In this document: piece by piece, positions 14,922 to 22,691 of the stretch | Layout: every line of letters begins with the position of its first letter | Position numbering within the stretch: the first letter of the stretch is position 1 | NCBI RefSeq assembly: GCF_051278035.1 | Contig: NZ_JBNMNU010000042.1 | Span: 1-27,519 of the forward strand | Direction: 5' to 3' | DNA length: 27,519 bases | Origin: Clostridium_AD sp051278035 | GTDB taxonomy: Bacteria; Bacillota; Clostridia; Clostridiales; Clostridiaceae | Made by a program: the position numbers and the translations under genes | Notes under the pieces: generated by a model | Told to the model about the DNA's origin: nothing | Databases searched by the model: none | The model's input: the letters and a program-made list of their open reading frames with translations, nothing else

Positions 14922-15197
14922 ATGAATAGAAAAAGGATTGTAGAAATTGTTAAAAAATTAGTTTGTGGCTTAATCCTCGTAGTTTATTTAACTACAGGAG
15001 GGATTGTTCTGTGGTCAAAGATAGTGAGCACATCCACCGTAAATAATTCTAGATATACAATTACAGATAAGTATGGAATGACAGAAGATGAAGTAAATTT
15101 ACTTGTAACAAAAGGTTTATTTTATGTTGTTTTCAAAGCATCTGAGCATAAAAGGCTGGAGTACAGTTCATTAAATCCACGGAGTAAAAAGTTCTGA
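14922..15197 (+). CDS. Small single-pass membrane protein
   Basis: A 91-aa protein with a basic N-terminus (MNRKRIVEIVKK) and one hydrophobic helix at about residues 13-30, then an extracytoplasmic-type tail of about 60 residues containing DKYGMTEDEVNLLVTKG. ATG 14922 is used; the TTG at 14916 is too near the weak GGGG ribosome site. No family is recognised. It is monocistronic and lies between the phage-like remnant and a zone of gene debris. The C-terminus ends in a basic RSKKF stretch and could itself be truncated. Confidence 0.55.
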   Translation: MNRKRIVEIVKKLVCGLILVVYLTTGGIVLWSKIVSTSTVNNSRYTITDKYGMTEDEVNLLVTKGLFYVVFKASEHKRLEYSSLNPRSKKF

Positions 15198-15374
15198 AAT
15201 AAGATTTAAGTTTACAACAACTTTCCTAGATAAAAAGATAAGTGGGCATTGGATATACAAGACCTTGCTTTATTATTTACGAGAATACTTAAAAAGTTGA
15301 CGTTTTATCCTAAGATTGCACTTTATTACACAAAGTGATTTTGCTTCGTTTGTAGGGGATATACATGCAAAAAT

Positions 15375-15420
15375 AAGCCACATCATGAAACTATTAGCAA
15401 CGATGCGGCTTTTTTATTTA
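15375..15420 (+). terminator. Terminator in the 15.2-15.5 kb gap
   Basis: AAGCCACATC pairs with GATGCGGCTT (one mismatch) around a 17-nt loop, then TTTTTATTTATTT. It may end the transcript of the small membrane protein. The 15198-15374 stretch before it shows no gene. Confidence 0.7.
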
Positions 15421-15429
15421 TTTATAAAA

Positions 15430-15541
15430 TTAACGATATATTTCACTGACTAATTTGCAATCATTTCTTAAAAAACCTCCGAAAATTCCTATTGCCCTAC
15501 CCACAGAAGATCCTGACACTGCACCTATAACTGCACTAATG
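15430..15541 (-). pseudogene. Fragment of a small glycine-rich protein
   Basis: On the minus strand about 36 codons ending in TAA read as a GxxxG-rich hydrophobic stretch (AVIGAVSGSSVGRAIGIFGG) plus a polar tail, with an in-frame stop just upstream and no start codon. It looks like the C-terminal remnant of a small membrane-active or membrane protein. The family is not recognised and it could be chance. Confidence 0.3.
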
Positions 15542-15562
15542 AATGTTTAAAACGGTGATTAG

Positions 15563-15790
15563 AAGCTTCAAGTGGTATTAGCATTAGGTTTAGATGCTAA
15601 CAATGTTGATGCTCTTACACTAGCACCTCTTTCAAAAGCTAAAAATACGCCTGTAGTAATAGTTAATTCAAAAGATTCTGTTGCAACAATTGTCGCTAAG
15701 TTTACAGCGTTAAATGCAAAAATTGTGTTAAACTCCACCAGAAGTTGTTGTTATAGCAATAGAAAATGCAATACATATTTTACTAATTAA
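15563..15790 (+). pseudogene. Fragment of a cell-wall-binding repeat 2 (CWB2) protein
   Basis: The short frame contains VVLALGLDANNVDALTLAPL, then KAKNTPVVIVNS and ALNAKIVLN. This is the pattern of one CWB2 repeat (PF04122), the wall-anchoring unit of clostridial surface proteins, where 'FPDALAAAPLA' is usual. A stop at 15560 lies directly upstream and the frame degenerates after about residue 55. There is neither a signal peptide nor the normal three repeats. It is therefore debris from a surface-protein gene, lying tail to tail with the caspase gene. Confidence 0.55.
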
Positions 15791-15796
15791 TTGATA

Positions 15797-17266
15797 TTAT
15801 AATGAAAATCTTAGTAACGTAAAATCTAGCGGAATTACAAGTTGTGTATAATTTCCATTGATACTATACTTTACTATAATATAATTTTTAGGAACTGCCA
15901 ACACTTTTCTTAGCAATTCTTCAAAGGGTTCCAATGGTAATTGTTGTGTATACCAATTTGAAGAATTGTATTCATACAGTTCACTTTTATTTTCAATATA
16001 AAGTACATCTTGCCCTCCAATACATATTCTTTCAATATAATAATTGCTTTCATTGTCGATATTTACAATTACATCTACACATATTGGCTGATTACTTCCA
16101 GGCATATATACTATTCTTTGTTTATACTCCTGTAAGTGACTTCTTATAAATCCAAAAGACTTTTGATAATTTGGCTTGTTGGCTAAGTGAATTACTTTAT
16201 CTAAATAAGCATCTTTAAATTTATTACGTAACTTACCTTTTGAATCGAAGTAAATCTCATATATGATACCATTTAAGATATGAAAAGAGATTTCTGGGCT
16301 AAATGCACCTAGCTTGTCTTCTAGTAAATTAATCCAATCAATTGCAGTAAATAATCTTCCGCATGCTGACTGATATATATTTCGACCTAATAAAAAAATT
16401 TCGTCCTTTTGAACTGAAGTAAAATCTAGTCTCCTTATTTTTCTAAACGCAATATCTTGAACATCCCAAGTATAGCTTTTTAATCCAATAATGACCTTTT
16501 CTAAACTGCTTTCAGCATTGAAGATATACTCGGAATCTGAGAGAGCTTGCTGAGAATAAGATATCAAGAACTGGCCATCTACGTAACTATTGTTGAAGTA
16601 GAAGTCACCCATTAATGAGGTGTGTTCCCAAGAAATTTGCTTATTATTTGTTATTGAACTTAGAGTATTCCTGACCCTTTTAAATAGCTCTTCAATTGTT
16701 ATTCCTTGTGTGTCTATATGAGTTAATAATGAACTTGTGAACGCTCCATTGCTTTCCAAACCATCTGATGCTATTTGTCCAGGAGAAGTAGCAAATGCAA
16801 TAATAGTTCCTTTTGGAGCATAAACAGGAGCTAATCCTGCTACCGAACCGCCGCGTCCTTGCCACTTTTTTTCAAAAGGATTATTTCTGCATGCATCTAG
16901 TATAATAATTTTTGTGCCAATTTTACTCTCCTCAAGAATATCAATTACTTGATTTAGTGGAATAGATGAGTATTTGCAACCTGATTCATCTTCAAAGCTA
17001 GTGTCAATTGCAGTTAAATAATTTTCATTTTTGATCTGAATTCCATGCCCAGCAAAAAAGAATAGGCATATCTCATAGTCCTCTAAAATTATTTTTAAAT
17101 CATCTATCGCTCTATCCATCTCTTCACATTTTGCATTAGTGACTACTATGCATTTAAAACCAAGAGCTATAATTTTTTTTGATAAGTCATCAGCATCATT
17201 TTTTGCGTTTTTTAGTACTGATCCTGGATAATTGCTATTACCGAATAAAATAGCTATTTTTTTCAT
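15797..17266 (-). CDS. Caspase-family (peptidase C14) protease with unknown C-terminal domain
   Basis: A 489-aa protein. Residues 1-225 form a caspase/metacaspase fold: MKKIAILFGNSNYPG, catalytic His74 in FFFAGHG, catalytic Cys126 in ILDACRNNPF, then GTIIAFATSPGQ and GAFTSSLL. Both catalytic residues are intact. The C-terminal 260 residues have no family I recognise; they are helical at first, then strand-rich, and may sense the trigger. No signal peptide is seen, so it acts in the cytoplasm. Bacterial caspases often act as suicide effectors in antiphage systems. The gene lies 115 bp downstream of a co-directional membrane-protein gene that may be its partner. The defence role is inferred from family and from location in a mobile element. 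Confidence 0.88.
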   Translation of the reverse strand: MKKIAILFGNSNYPGSVLKNAKNDADDLSKKIIALGFKCIVVTNAKCEEMDRAIDDLKIILEDYEICLFFFAGHGIQIKNENYLTAIDTSFEDESGCKYSSIPLNQVIDILEESKIGTKIIILDACRNNPFEKKWQGRGGSVAGLAPVYAPKGTIIAFATSPGQIASDGLESNGAFTSSLLTHIDTQGITIEELFKRVRNTLSSITNNKQISWEHTSLMGDFYFNNSYVDGQFLISYSQQALSDSEYIFNAESSLEKVIIGLKSYTWDVQDIAFRKIRRLDFTSVQKDEIFLLGRNIYQSACGRLFTAIDWINLLEDKLGAFSPEISFHILNGIIYEIYFDSKGKLRNKFKDAYLDKVIHLANKPNYQKSFGFIRSHLQEYKQRIVYMPGSNQPICVDVIVNIDNESNYYIERICIGGQDVLYIENKSELYEYNSSNWYTQQLPLEPFEELLRKVLAVPKNYIIVKYSINGNYTQLVIPLDFTLLRFSL

Positions 17267-17381
17267 GCTTGTCCCCCTTTTGATTTAATCTCAGTTTAAT
17301 TGAGTATATTTTAATTATTGCTGATATATTTTTTATTATCTACAACAAATATACATTTGAATTAAAAGCAATAGATATCAC

Positions 17382-17978
17382 TCATATTTCATTATCAAAT
17401 ACAAAAGGATTATTGGTAACACTATTATCAGCAAGCTTCTTTAGTGCATTGAAGATCGAAGAATCTAATGCCTCTGCTAGTCCCTTATTTGTTAAATATT
17501 GATGTAAAATATTGTAGGTACATCCTCCTTTAACTATTAGAAAGCTACAAATTTCGTCTATAATAAGGTCATTCTTCACATTTTTTTCAGCCTGTTTCGA
17601 ATTTTGGATAATATTCATTATTAAATCTTGTAGTTCAGTTTCTGATTTCTGACTTGATTTTATTTCTTCTATAGTAACCGCAACTTCCGCTAGGGTCTTT
17701 TCATATATCTCTTTATTTATTTTGTTATTGCTTTGCTCGGGTATATTCATTGTGCCGTATACATCCTTTCTCATATATGTAACTGTTTCCTTCATCATAA
17801 CAAATGTTCCAGAATATAATTTTTCAAAGAGTAGTTCTAGTTTTTTTACACTAGAATCTATTCTGATAGCTGATTTTTCTGACTCCTTAGATGTTTTATC
17901 AGCCATTAAAAAAAACACTATAGATAGGCATATTGCCACGATACCTAATACAATTGAAAACACTTCAACCTGACTCAT
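17382..17978 (-). CDS. N-terminally anchored membrane protein, possible caspase partner
   Basis: A 198-aa protein with one hydrophobic helix at about residues 6-25, followed by a long charged, probably coiled-coil region (about 28-140) and a compact C-terminal part (about 145-190) with helix-turn-helix-like spacing. No family is recognised. It precedes the caspase gene on the same strand. The 115-bp gap between them has no obvious terminator, so they may be co-transcribed. A membrane anchor beside a cytoplasmic protease would fit a sensor or a cleavage target such as a pore-forming effector; nothing in the sequence proves this. Confidence 0.7.
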   Translation of the reverse strand: MSQVEVFSIVLGIVAICLSIVFFLMADKTSKESEKSAIRIDSSVKKLELLFEKLYSGTFVMMKETVTYMRKDVYGTMNIPEQSNNKINKEIYEKTLAEVAVTIEEIKSSQKSETELQDLIMNIIQNSKQAEKNVKNDLIIDEICSFLIVKGGCTYNILHQYLTNKGLAEALDSSIFNALKKLADNSVTNNPFVFDNEI

Positions 17979-18267
17979 TGATGTTTCGGTAATATCATAT
18001 CAATGCCATAACCACATCTCGCTAAAATTCCAGTAATATTTTACTACAATTAAATTAACTTATATGGAAATTATAACATATTATTGATAATTTCGTGTTA
18101 TTTTTTGTCTAACATGGTAATCAGCCAACTCCACATTTTTAATTTTAATAGGTAGTTGCATATTAATCACAGTTCATAGTTATACTCGCATAATTAATTT
18201 TTATCCACGCAACAAAAAATAAGAACACATGAGCGTACACAGTAACATCTGTTTTATACTACACTTT

Positions 18268-18298
18268 AGAGTTCCAAGGTTTTGGAGCTTTTTATTAC
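18268..18298 (+). terminator. Orphan rho-independent terminator
   Basis: AGAGTTCCAA pairs with TTGGAGCTTT (two wobbles) around a GGTT loop, followed by TTATTACTTTT. No plus-strand gene lies upstream within the 17979-18267 gap. A possible promoter (TTGCAT at about 18156 and TATACT at about 18180) could give a short RNA of about 100 nt, but this is speculative. Confidence 0.5.
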
Positions 18299-18348
18299 TT
18301 TTAAGTGGGTTTCATGGTATATTCACGATAAATTATGTAGTTAAAATT

Positions 18349-18395
18349 ATTTATACCTTTTCGTGTATAAATTGGAATATATAGTATACTATATA
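18349..18395. repeat. Candidate recombination (res-like) site of the serine recombinase
   Basis: Two dyads lie directly before the recombinase gene: ATTTATAC and GTATAAAT (8-bp perfect arms, 18349-18372), and the perfect 18-bp palindrome TATATAGTATACTATATA (18378-18395). Resolvases bind dyad subsites beside their own genes, and the palindrome centre would suit 2-bp staggered cleavage. Its overlap with a promoter would also allow autoregulation. Confidence 0.55.
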
Positions 18396-18426
18396 ATAAG
18401 AGTGTATTTGAAAGGGTGGGGAATAT

Positions 18427-19023
18427 ATGTTATATGGATATGCAAGATGTTCTACAGACAATACTAAGCAGGATATTACAAGGCAGACACGGGAGCTACA
18501 GGCACTAGGAGTCGCTACTAATAATATATACCTGGAATATGCTAGTGGCACTAAGACAGACAGAGTAGAGTTTAACAAGCTGTTAGAAAAAGTAGAGCAT
18601 GGAGATACTATAATAGCAACTGAGGTAAGCAGAATCACACGAAGTACCAAGCAATTGTGTGAAGTTATAGAATTAGCTAAAATCAGAAGAATTAAATTAA
18701 TATTAGGAAGTTTCATTGTAGATTGCATTAAAGAACTAGATCCAATGACTGAAGGTATGTTAAAGATGATGGGCGTATTTGCAGAGCTAGAGCGAAACAT
18801 GATAAGCCAAAGAGTTAAGTCAGGTATGGCTAATGCTAAAGCTAAAGGGAAATTAATAGGTAGACCGACAACTACAATAGAAGATGTTCCAGTGGCAGTA
18901 GTCAAAGCATATGGCCTATTAAAGAATAGCAAGATAAATAAGAGTGAATGTGCTAGAATGTGCGACATATCAAGGTCCTGTTTGTATAAATACATTAAGA
19001 TTATAGAAGAAAGTATGGAGTAA
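18427..19023 (+). CDS. Serine site-specific recombinase (resolvase/invertase family)
   Basis: A 198-aa small serine recombinase. The catalytic Ser9 lies in YARCSTDN near the N-terminus; EVSRITRSTKQL and GVFAELERNMISQRVKSGM are the conserved active-site arginine and dimer-helix segments. The C-terminal part (KSECARMCDISRSCLYKYI) is the HTH that reads the site. Length and order match Tn3-type resolvases and invertases. The ATG follows GAAAGGGTGGGG. The upstream palindromes are likely target sites. It may resolve multimers of the excised element or mark a nested transposon. The flanking DNA is full of debris, which fits recombination activity. Confidence 0.92.
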   Translation: MLYGYARCSTDNTKQDITRQTRELQALGVATNNIYLEYASGTKTDRVEFNKLLEKVEHGDTIIATEVSRITRSTKQLCEVIELAKIRRIKLILGSFIVDCIKELDPMTEGMLKMMGVFAELERNMISQRVKSGMANAKAKGKLIGRPTTTIEDVPVAVVKAYGLLKNSKINKSECARMCDISRSCLYKYIKIIEESME

Positions 19024-19182
19024 TGGGTAGACATAAATTGTTGTCTAAGGATATAGAGCTTCAGATCTACGGTCTAGGAATCAAGGTTAAGTTTAAATTC
19101 CGTTTTATATCTAAGTTTATTACTATTACTATTGGTTTTTCCACTAATACATCACTTCTATTTAATGCATCGACCTATGTAC

Positions 19183-19200
19183 AGAGGGGTTACCCCCTCT
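19183..19200. repeat. G/C-rich hairpin after the EVE pseudogene
   Basis: AGAGGGG pairs with CCCCTCT around a 4-nt loop, 5 bp past the EVE pseudogene stop (minus strand). There is no T-run on either side, so termination is doubtful. It stands out in very AT-rich DNA. Confidence 0.45.
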
Positions 19201-19205
19201 AATGT

Positions 19206-19634
19206 TTATGGTATCTTTGATATCCTAATTAACTCATAATACTCATCTTCATCTATAGATACTATAGTGCCTTGTACTATGCCTTTACTACGTATCCTTG
19301 TAGTACTACTATGATACTTTAACTCATCATAATCTAAAGGCTTTAAGTCCTTTAACTTTCTTATGCTAATTATGTCTTTACCATCTTTAGTGTCATGGTG
19401 TCCCTGTTCTATTATACCGAATGCTACAATCTGTTTCTGCTTACCACAGTTATAACCAATAACTAGGTCTCCTGGATTTACTACACTGAAATTACTAGTA
19501 TGATAGTTATTACTCCTAAATGAGTTTACCCAATCTTATACAGTATTTATCTTCTGACTAGTAGTCCAGTTCCAGTGGTCAGGGTCTGCTATTACAAACC
19601 AGTATTTTATACTTGTATCTACTTTTGGTAACAT
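19206..19634 (-). pseudogene. EVE/PUA-like domain protein disrupted by one stop codon
   Basis: Reading the minus strand from ATG 19634 (ribosome site GGGGGGAT) gives a 142-codon frame with a single in-frame TAA at codon 33 (19536-19538). The start reads IKYWFVIADPDHWNW; after the stop come NPGDLVIGYNCGKQKQIVAFG and IISIRKLKDLKPLDYDEL. These are hallmarks of stand-alone EVE domains (PUA/YTH-like), which bind modified bases and often sit beside McrB-type restriction genes. GAA to TAA at the stop would restore the full frame. No McrBC gene is present. Either the gene is freshly inactivated, or the base is wrong in this assembly, or the codon is read through. Confidence 0.75.
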
Positions 19635-19815
19635 CTAATCCCCCCTATTATTAATCCATTATCCACGTAATTAATATATATGTCTACATCATCATAATCT
19701 ATTCATATGTGTACTCTAGTATGGCCACTGAATATAAGTTCGGTTATAAGCAAAGTTACAACTGTTTTTAGTGCTAGTGCCTATTACTTATCAAGATCAT
19801 TGAAGAAAACACTAT

Positions 19816-19872
19816 AAAGTTAGAATTGTACTAAATTTAACTGAAATTTAACTAAAGCAATGGGAGGACAAA
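19816..19872 (+). repeat. Dispersed repeat, copy A (copy B at 21956-22001)
   Basis: Both copies begin AAAGTTAGAAT and end with TTTAACTAAGCAATGGGAGG followed by a CAA-containing tail; in copy A one A is inserted in the ending, and it carries an extra segment of roughly 12 bp in which AATTTAACT is duplicated. They are not part of any intact gene and lie before two different membrane-protein clusters, suggesting an old segmental duplication. Confidence 0.6.
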
Positions 19873-20052
19873 TAAGTCTTTTCTTTCTTTATATGCTGAT
19901 AACAGTAGCAGACAAAAGTATTACTATATAAGGAAGTGGCGCAGGATATGGAGTTTTTATAGATAAAGAGGAAAAGAGCTGAATAACTTTTGGTTTCTTC
20001 TAATATAGAAATTCAAGGAAAGGACATAATAGTTTTCGTGTTCTTAATGTAG

Positions 20053-20081
20053 AAAAAAACCCACACAGAGAAGGAGTAAAC
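20053..20081 (+). repeat. Dispersed repeat, copy A (copy B at 23519-23545)
   Basis: Copy A AAACCCACACAGAGAAGGAG and copy B AAACTCACACGGAGAAGGGG differ at three positions, and both continue with TAAA. Each lies in a noncoding gap. A looser relative may be the hairpin at 25903-25934. Confidence 0.5.
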
Positions 20082-20306
20082 CCAGTGTCTGTATAAATAA
20101 ATGATAAAGGGTAAGTCCCTCATATAAAAAAAATCCACAAAAAAAATCTGCGAAAATATTTACAAAACAATATAGGTATGCCATATTATTATGCCATTAC
20201 TTCTGGTATGCTATAAAAAATAAAGGATATTATGTAATATAACATTTTTAGTAAATGTTAATAATTAGTGGTAAAAATTCATAATAAAAAAAGGGGAATG
20301 AAGGAA

Positions 20307-20645
20307 ATGAATGAAGTGAAGGAAATAAAAATTAAAAAACATTTATATTTTATTTATACATGGTTACTTATCATAAGCTTAATTGTAGGTAGATTAGTTT
20401 TTGTTAGTATAGAAATATATAATGATTCTGTACCAAAAGTGTCAATAACAGAAGTTGCACCGATAGGGCAATCACCTTCACAAACAGAACCGACTCAGAT
20501 TGCAGTATATGTTACTGAGTCGGGTAAAAAATATCATACTGAAGGTTGTAGATATTTAAGTAAAAGTAAAATATATATAAATCTAGATGATGCAATAGTA
20601 GAAGGCTATGAACCATGTAGTGGTTGTAATCCACCTACGGAATAA
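20307..20645 (+). CDS. Membrane-anchored protein with a small Cys/His (Ada-like) tail domain
   Basis: A 112-aa protein with a cytoplasmic basic N-terminus and one membrane helix at about residues 13-36, a Thr/Pro/Ser linker (about 45-65) and a compact C-terminal domain from about 67. That domain reads YVTESGKKYHTEGCRYLSKS and GYEPCSGCNPP, with His77, Cys81, Cys104 and Cys107 positioned to bind one zinc. The same domain ends many secreted Gram-positive proteins, including nuclease-like ones. ATG 20307 is preferred over 20298 because AAGGGG lies 9 bp before it. A frameshifted gene follows after 27 bp. The extracellular role is unknown. Confidence 0.72.
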   Translation: MNEVKEIKIKKHLYFIYTWLLIISLIVGRLVFVSIEIYNDSVPKVSITEVAPIGQSPSQTEPTQIAVYVTESGKKYHTEGCRYLSKSKIYINLDDAIVEGYEPCSGCNPPTE

Positions 20646-20672
20646 TTAGTGGGTAAAATAAGGAGGTACATT

Positions 20673-21029
20673 ATGAAAAAAAACGATAATTGTGTTTATT
20701 ATTTTAATATGTGTATTCGTAGGATATATTGGTATTCATAGGAGTATATATTTTGATGATTATAAAAGAATAGATGTTTTAAACACAGAAATATATAAAT
20801 TAGAATCAGATATAATAGGTCATAAGGCAGCTATGGAGTTAGTTACAGGGATTCAGAAGATCCAGAATATGTTGAACATAACGCAATTATGAAAAAATGG
20901 GGTGGCGGAGATGAAGCTCAACCGTTTTATATCGAGGTGAAAAGAGAATTAAAAAGAGATAATGTAAAGCTCGAAAGGGATATATTAGAATTGGAGTATT
21001 TGAAAAATAAAACAAAATATATAAATTAG
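20673..21029 (+). pseudogene. Small membrane/coiled-coil protein with two frameshifts
   Basis: A good ribosome site (AGGAGG at 20661) precedes ATG 20673, but that frame soon stops. One extra A in the run of eight (20676-20683) separates it from the frame reading KKTIIVFIILICVFVGYIG, a typical signal-anchor. That frame continues through YKRIDVLNTEIYKLESDI to about 20847. The coding pattern then passes to the third frame (DSEDPEYVEHNAIMKKWGGG, then charged coiled-coil residues) and ends at TAG 21027. An intact form would be about 118 aa: membrane anchor plus coiled coil. Slippage in the A-run could be natural (phase variation), but the second shift argues for a decayed gene or base errors. Confidence 0.7.
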
Positions 21030-21057
21030 AAGAGGGTAAGCATACACCTTCTTTTTT
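21028..21057 (+). terminator. Terminator after the frameshifted gene
   Basis: AGAAGAGGGT pairs imperfectly with ACACCTTCT around a short loop, followed by TTTTT. The same stem type recurs at 23457-23487, which suggests related transcription units. Confidence 0.65.
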
Positions 21058-21155
21058 AGTGAAAACCTAATATAAGCACTAAATAATGTTATCTAACATA
21101 TATCTAAAAGTGGAGGACTAAAGCTTGCGTACATATATAGAAAGGGGGGGCTGTG

Positions 21156-21794
21156 ATGGAGAAAAAGTCACGATTAATAAATATTTGTCTCGGTGGTTTT
21201 TTAGTTTTTGGTATTATAGTAATTTTTATTGCGGGAGTAATACTTCCTAAAATGAGAGCTAACCAAGTTATTAAAGAAAAAGCAATTGTGGTTGAGACTA
21301 AAAGGGTAGAGGATAAGAAAATTGCGGATAAAATTATATCCGATAAGCTAATAGAGGATAAAAGAATAGCAGACAAAGTTATTGAGGATAAAGGAATAGC
21401 TTATAAAATTATAGCAGATGAAAAAGCAAGACTTTTAAGAGTAGAGAATGATAGGATAGCCGCAATAAGAATAGAAGAGAAAAGAATTGCAGATAAGAAA
21501 AAAGCTAGTGTTGTAACAATAAGATATACCATTGATGGGGAATATATTTCAGCATGTAATTATGAAGATGGATCAACCCTACAATTTAAAGTAGGTCAAA
21601 GTCTTAAATTAAAAGGAACTTTATTAAATGGTTCTGCAGAAAGGATTATGTTCATGAATGGAGGAACTGTATTAGGTGGTAATAGCAGTAACACCATAAG
21701 AATGTTAGCAGTTGGTGGTGAGAATTTAGTTATTATTCCTGGTGGATATAATTGTGATAGTGCATACACTTTTCATATAGTAGTAAGTGAATAG
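21156..21794 (+). CDS. Membrane-anchored protein with pentad-repeat stalk
   Basis: A 212-aa protein. One membrane helix lies at residues about 8-30. A highly charged stalk from about 48 to 118 follows, built on a five-residue repeat of the form xI(A/E/S)DK (KIADK, IISDK, LIEDK, RIADK, VIEDK, GIAYK). The C-terminal 95 residues are strand-rich with many Gly/Asn (MNGGTVLGGNSSN), probably a small beta-sandwich ending at VVSE. The ATG at 21156 lies 5 bp after AAAGGGGGGG; the GTG at 21153 is less likely. The design is a surface stalk presenting a domain. No family is recognised. Neighbours on both sides are also membrane-anchored proteins. Confidence 0.75.
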   Translation: MEKKSRLINICLGGFLVFGIIVIFIAGVILPKMRANQVIKEKAIVVETKRVEDKKIADKIISDKLIEDKRIADKVIEDKGIAYKIIADEKARLLRVENDRIAAIRIEEKRIADKKKASVVTIRYTIDGEYISACNYEDGSTLQFKVGQSLKLKGTLLNGSAERIMFMNGGTVLGGNSSNTIRMLAVGGENLVIIPGGYNCDSAYTFHIVVSE

Positions 21795-22312
21795 ATACAC
21801 CAGCTGTTATCTAAGAAAGTAAATGGAGCTACAGAGTAATGAATGGAAATGGAACATAATAGGCATGACAAATTTCTAGAAACTGGCTACGATTTATGAA
21901 TCAAGGTTGAGTCTATAAATGGTAAATGTTTAAGGGCATACTACACGAATAATGGAAAGTTAGAATGTTATTAAGTTTAACTAAGCAATGGGAGGGCAAT
22001 CATGCCTATTTAACGTTATGGCGTTTTCTACATGTGTTTTTAAATTTGATTGTTATCTTGAAGAATCAAACCTTCAACCATGAATGAAATGCATGCTATA
22101 GAGATGTTTTGAATATATATATATATATAATAATACAAAAAAGGTAGATAAAGCTAGACATGTAATATAAAGAATAGTATTCTATACTAGAAGTTATATT
22201 TTAGTTCAATGTTAATTTTATTAATGCCTAATATGCTTCATTAATTAGATTAAAGCATGATATTCTTAGTGGGATAAAATGGGTTAATAAAAAATATAAA
22301 GGGGGATTACTA
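21795..22312. other. Noncoding gap with remnants, a repeat copy and a TA-run
   Basis: No intact gene is seen. A plus-strand remnant (KVESINGKCLRAYYTNNGKL) runs to about 21973. The repeat copy B lies at 21956-22001, and an (AT)n run is at about 22113-22130. The remainder shows nothing recognisable before the GGGGG ribosome site of the next gene. Confidence 0.45.
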
Positions 22313-22666
22313 ATGAAAAGAACAGCAGAATTTGTATTGGGGTTAATTGGAGGTATTTTTGGTATTATTAGTGGAATTATGGCGTTAATGATGGGAGGTA
22401 TTGGTACAGCTGTTGGTTCAGGTTCAGGTGGACTTGGAGCATTAGGTACATGGGCAATAATTTTATCGGTATTGGGAATTGTTGGTGCTTGCTTGGTAAG
22501 TGGTAAAGCTAAATTAGGTGGCTGGTTTATGTTAATATCAGCTATTGGTGGCACTATATGCGTATCTTTCTTTTATATATTACCAGGTCTACTTTTGCTA
22601 ATAGGAGGACTTATGTCATTAATAAGAAAAGATAGGTCTACAATAGAGGTAGCTGTTAACAAATAA
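22313..22666 (+). CDS. DUF4064-type small membrane protein
   Basis: A 117-aa very hydrophobic protein with three to four membrane helices: a Gly/Ile-rich first helix (FVLGLIGGIFGIISGIMALM), a second after the GSGSGGLG loop, and a third and fourth around GGWFMLISAIGGTICVSFFY and PGLLLLIGGLMSL, then a short basic tail. This matches the DUF4064 pattern of Firmicutes, whose function is unknown. The ATG follows AAAGGGGG. The DUF4352 gene starts 25 bp after its stop, so the two are an operon. DUF4064 and DUF4352 genes are often neighbours in Gram-positives. Confidence 0.8.
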   Translation: MKRTAEFVLGLIGGIFGIISGIMALMMGGIGTAVGSGSGGLGALGTWAIILSVLGIVGACLVSGKAKLGGWFMLISAIGGTICVSFFYILPGLLLLIGGLMSLIRKDRSTIEVAVNK

Positions 22667-22691
22667 TAGAATGGCAGGAGGATTTATTATT

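Larger units (their letters stand above)
19635..20306. other. Gene-poor stretch with remnants and repeats
   Basis: No intact gene is seen. Short protein-like tails occur on the plus strand, such as GSGAGYGVFIDKEEKS at about 19933-19983 and EIQGKDIIVFVFLM ending about 20051. Two segments recur further on: 19816-19872 resembles 21956-22001, and 20053-20081 resembles 23519-23545. This looks like decayed, partly duplicated DNA. Confidence 0.5.

Noticed and set aside
18228..18380. About 50-codon plus-strand frame starting at ATG near 18228
   Set aside because: It has no ribosome site and runs through the orphan terminator and the first recombinase dyad, so it is not likely coding.
18351..19034. 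227-codon minus-strand ORF opposite the serine recombinase
   Set aside because: It is the antisense of a clear recombinase gene, has no family-like motifs and no ribosome site; hydrophobicity is a by-product of the opposite strand.
18198..19669. Two TTATCCACG sequences resembling DnaA boxes (near 18200 and 19661)
   Set aside because: Only two scattered single copies with a last-base mismatch, not clustered beside an origin-type repeat.
22113..22130. (AT)n run as a functional site
   Set aside because: A simple microsatellite expected in such AT-rich noncoding DNA; no neighbouring signal gives it a role.
22228..22554. 108-codon minus-strand ORF rich in Pro/Ile/Asn
   Set aside because: It overlaps the DUF4064 gene in antisense; the proline-rich composition comes from the Gly codons of the real gene.
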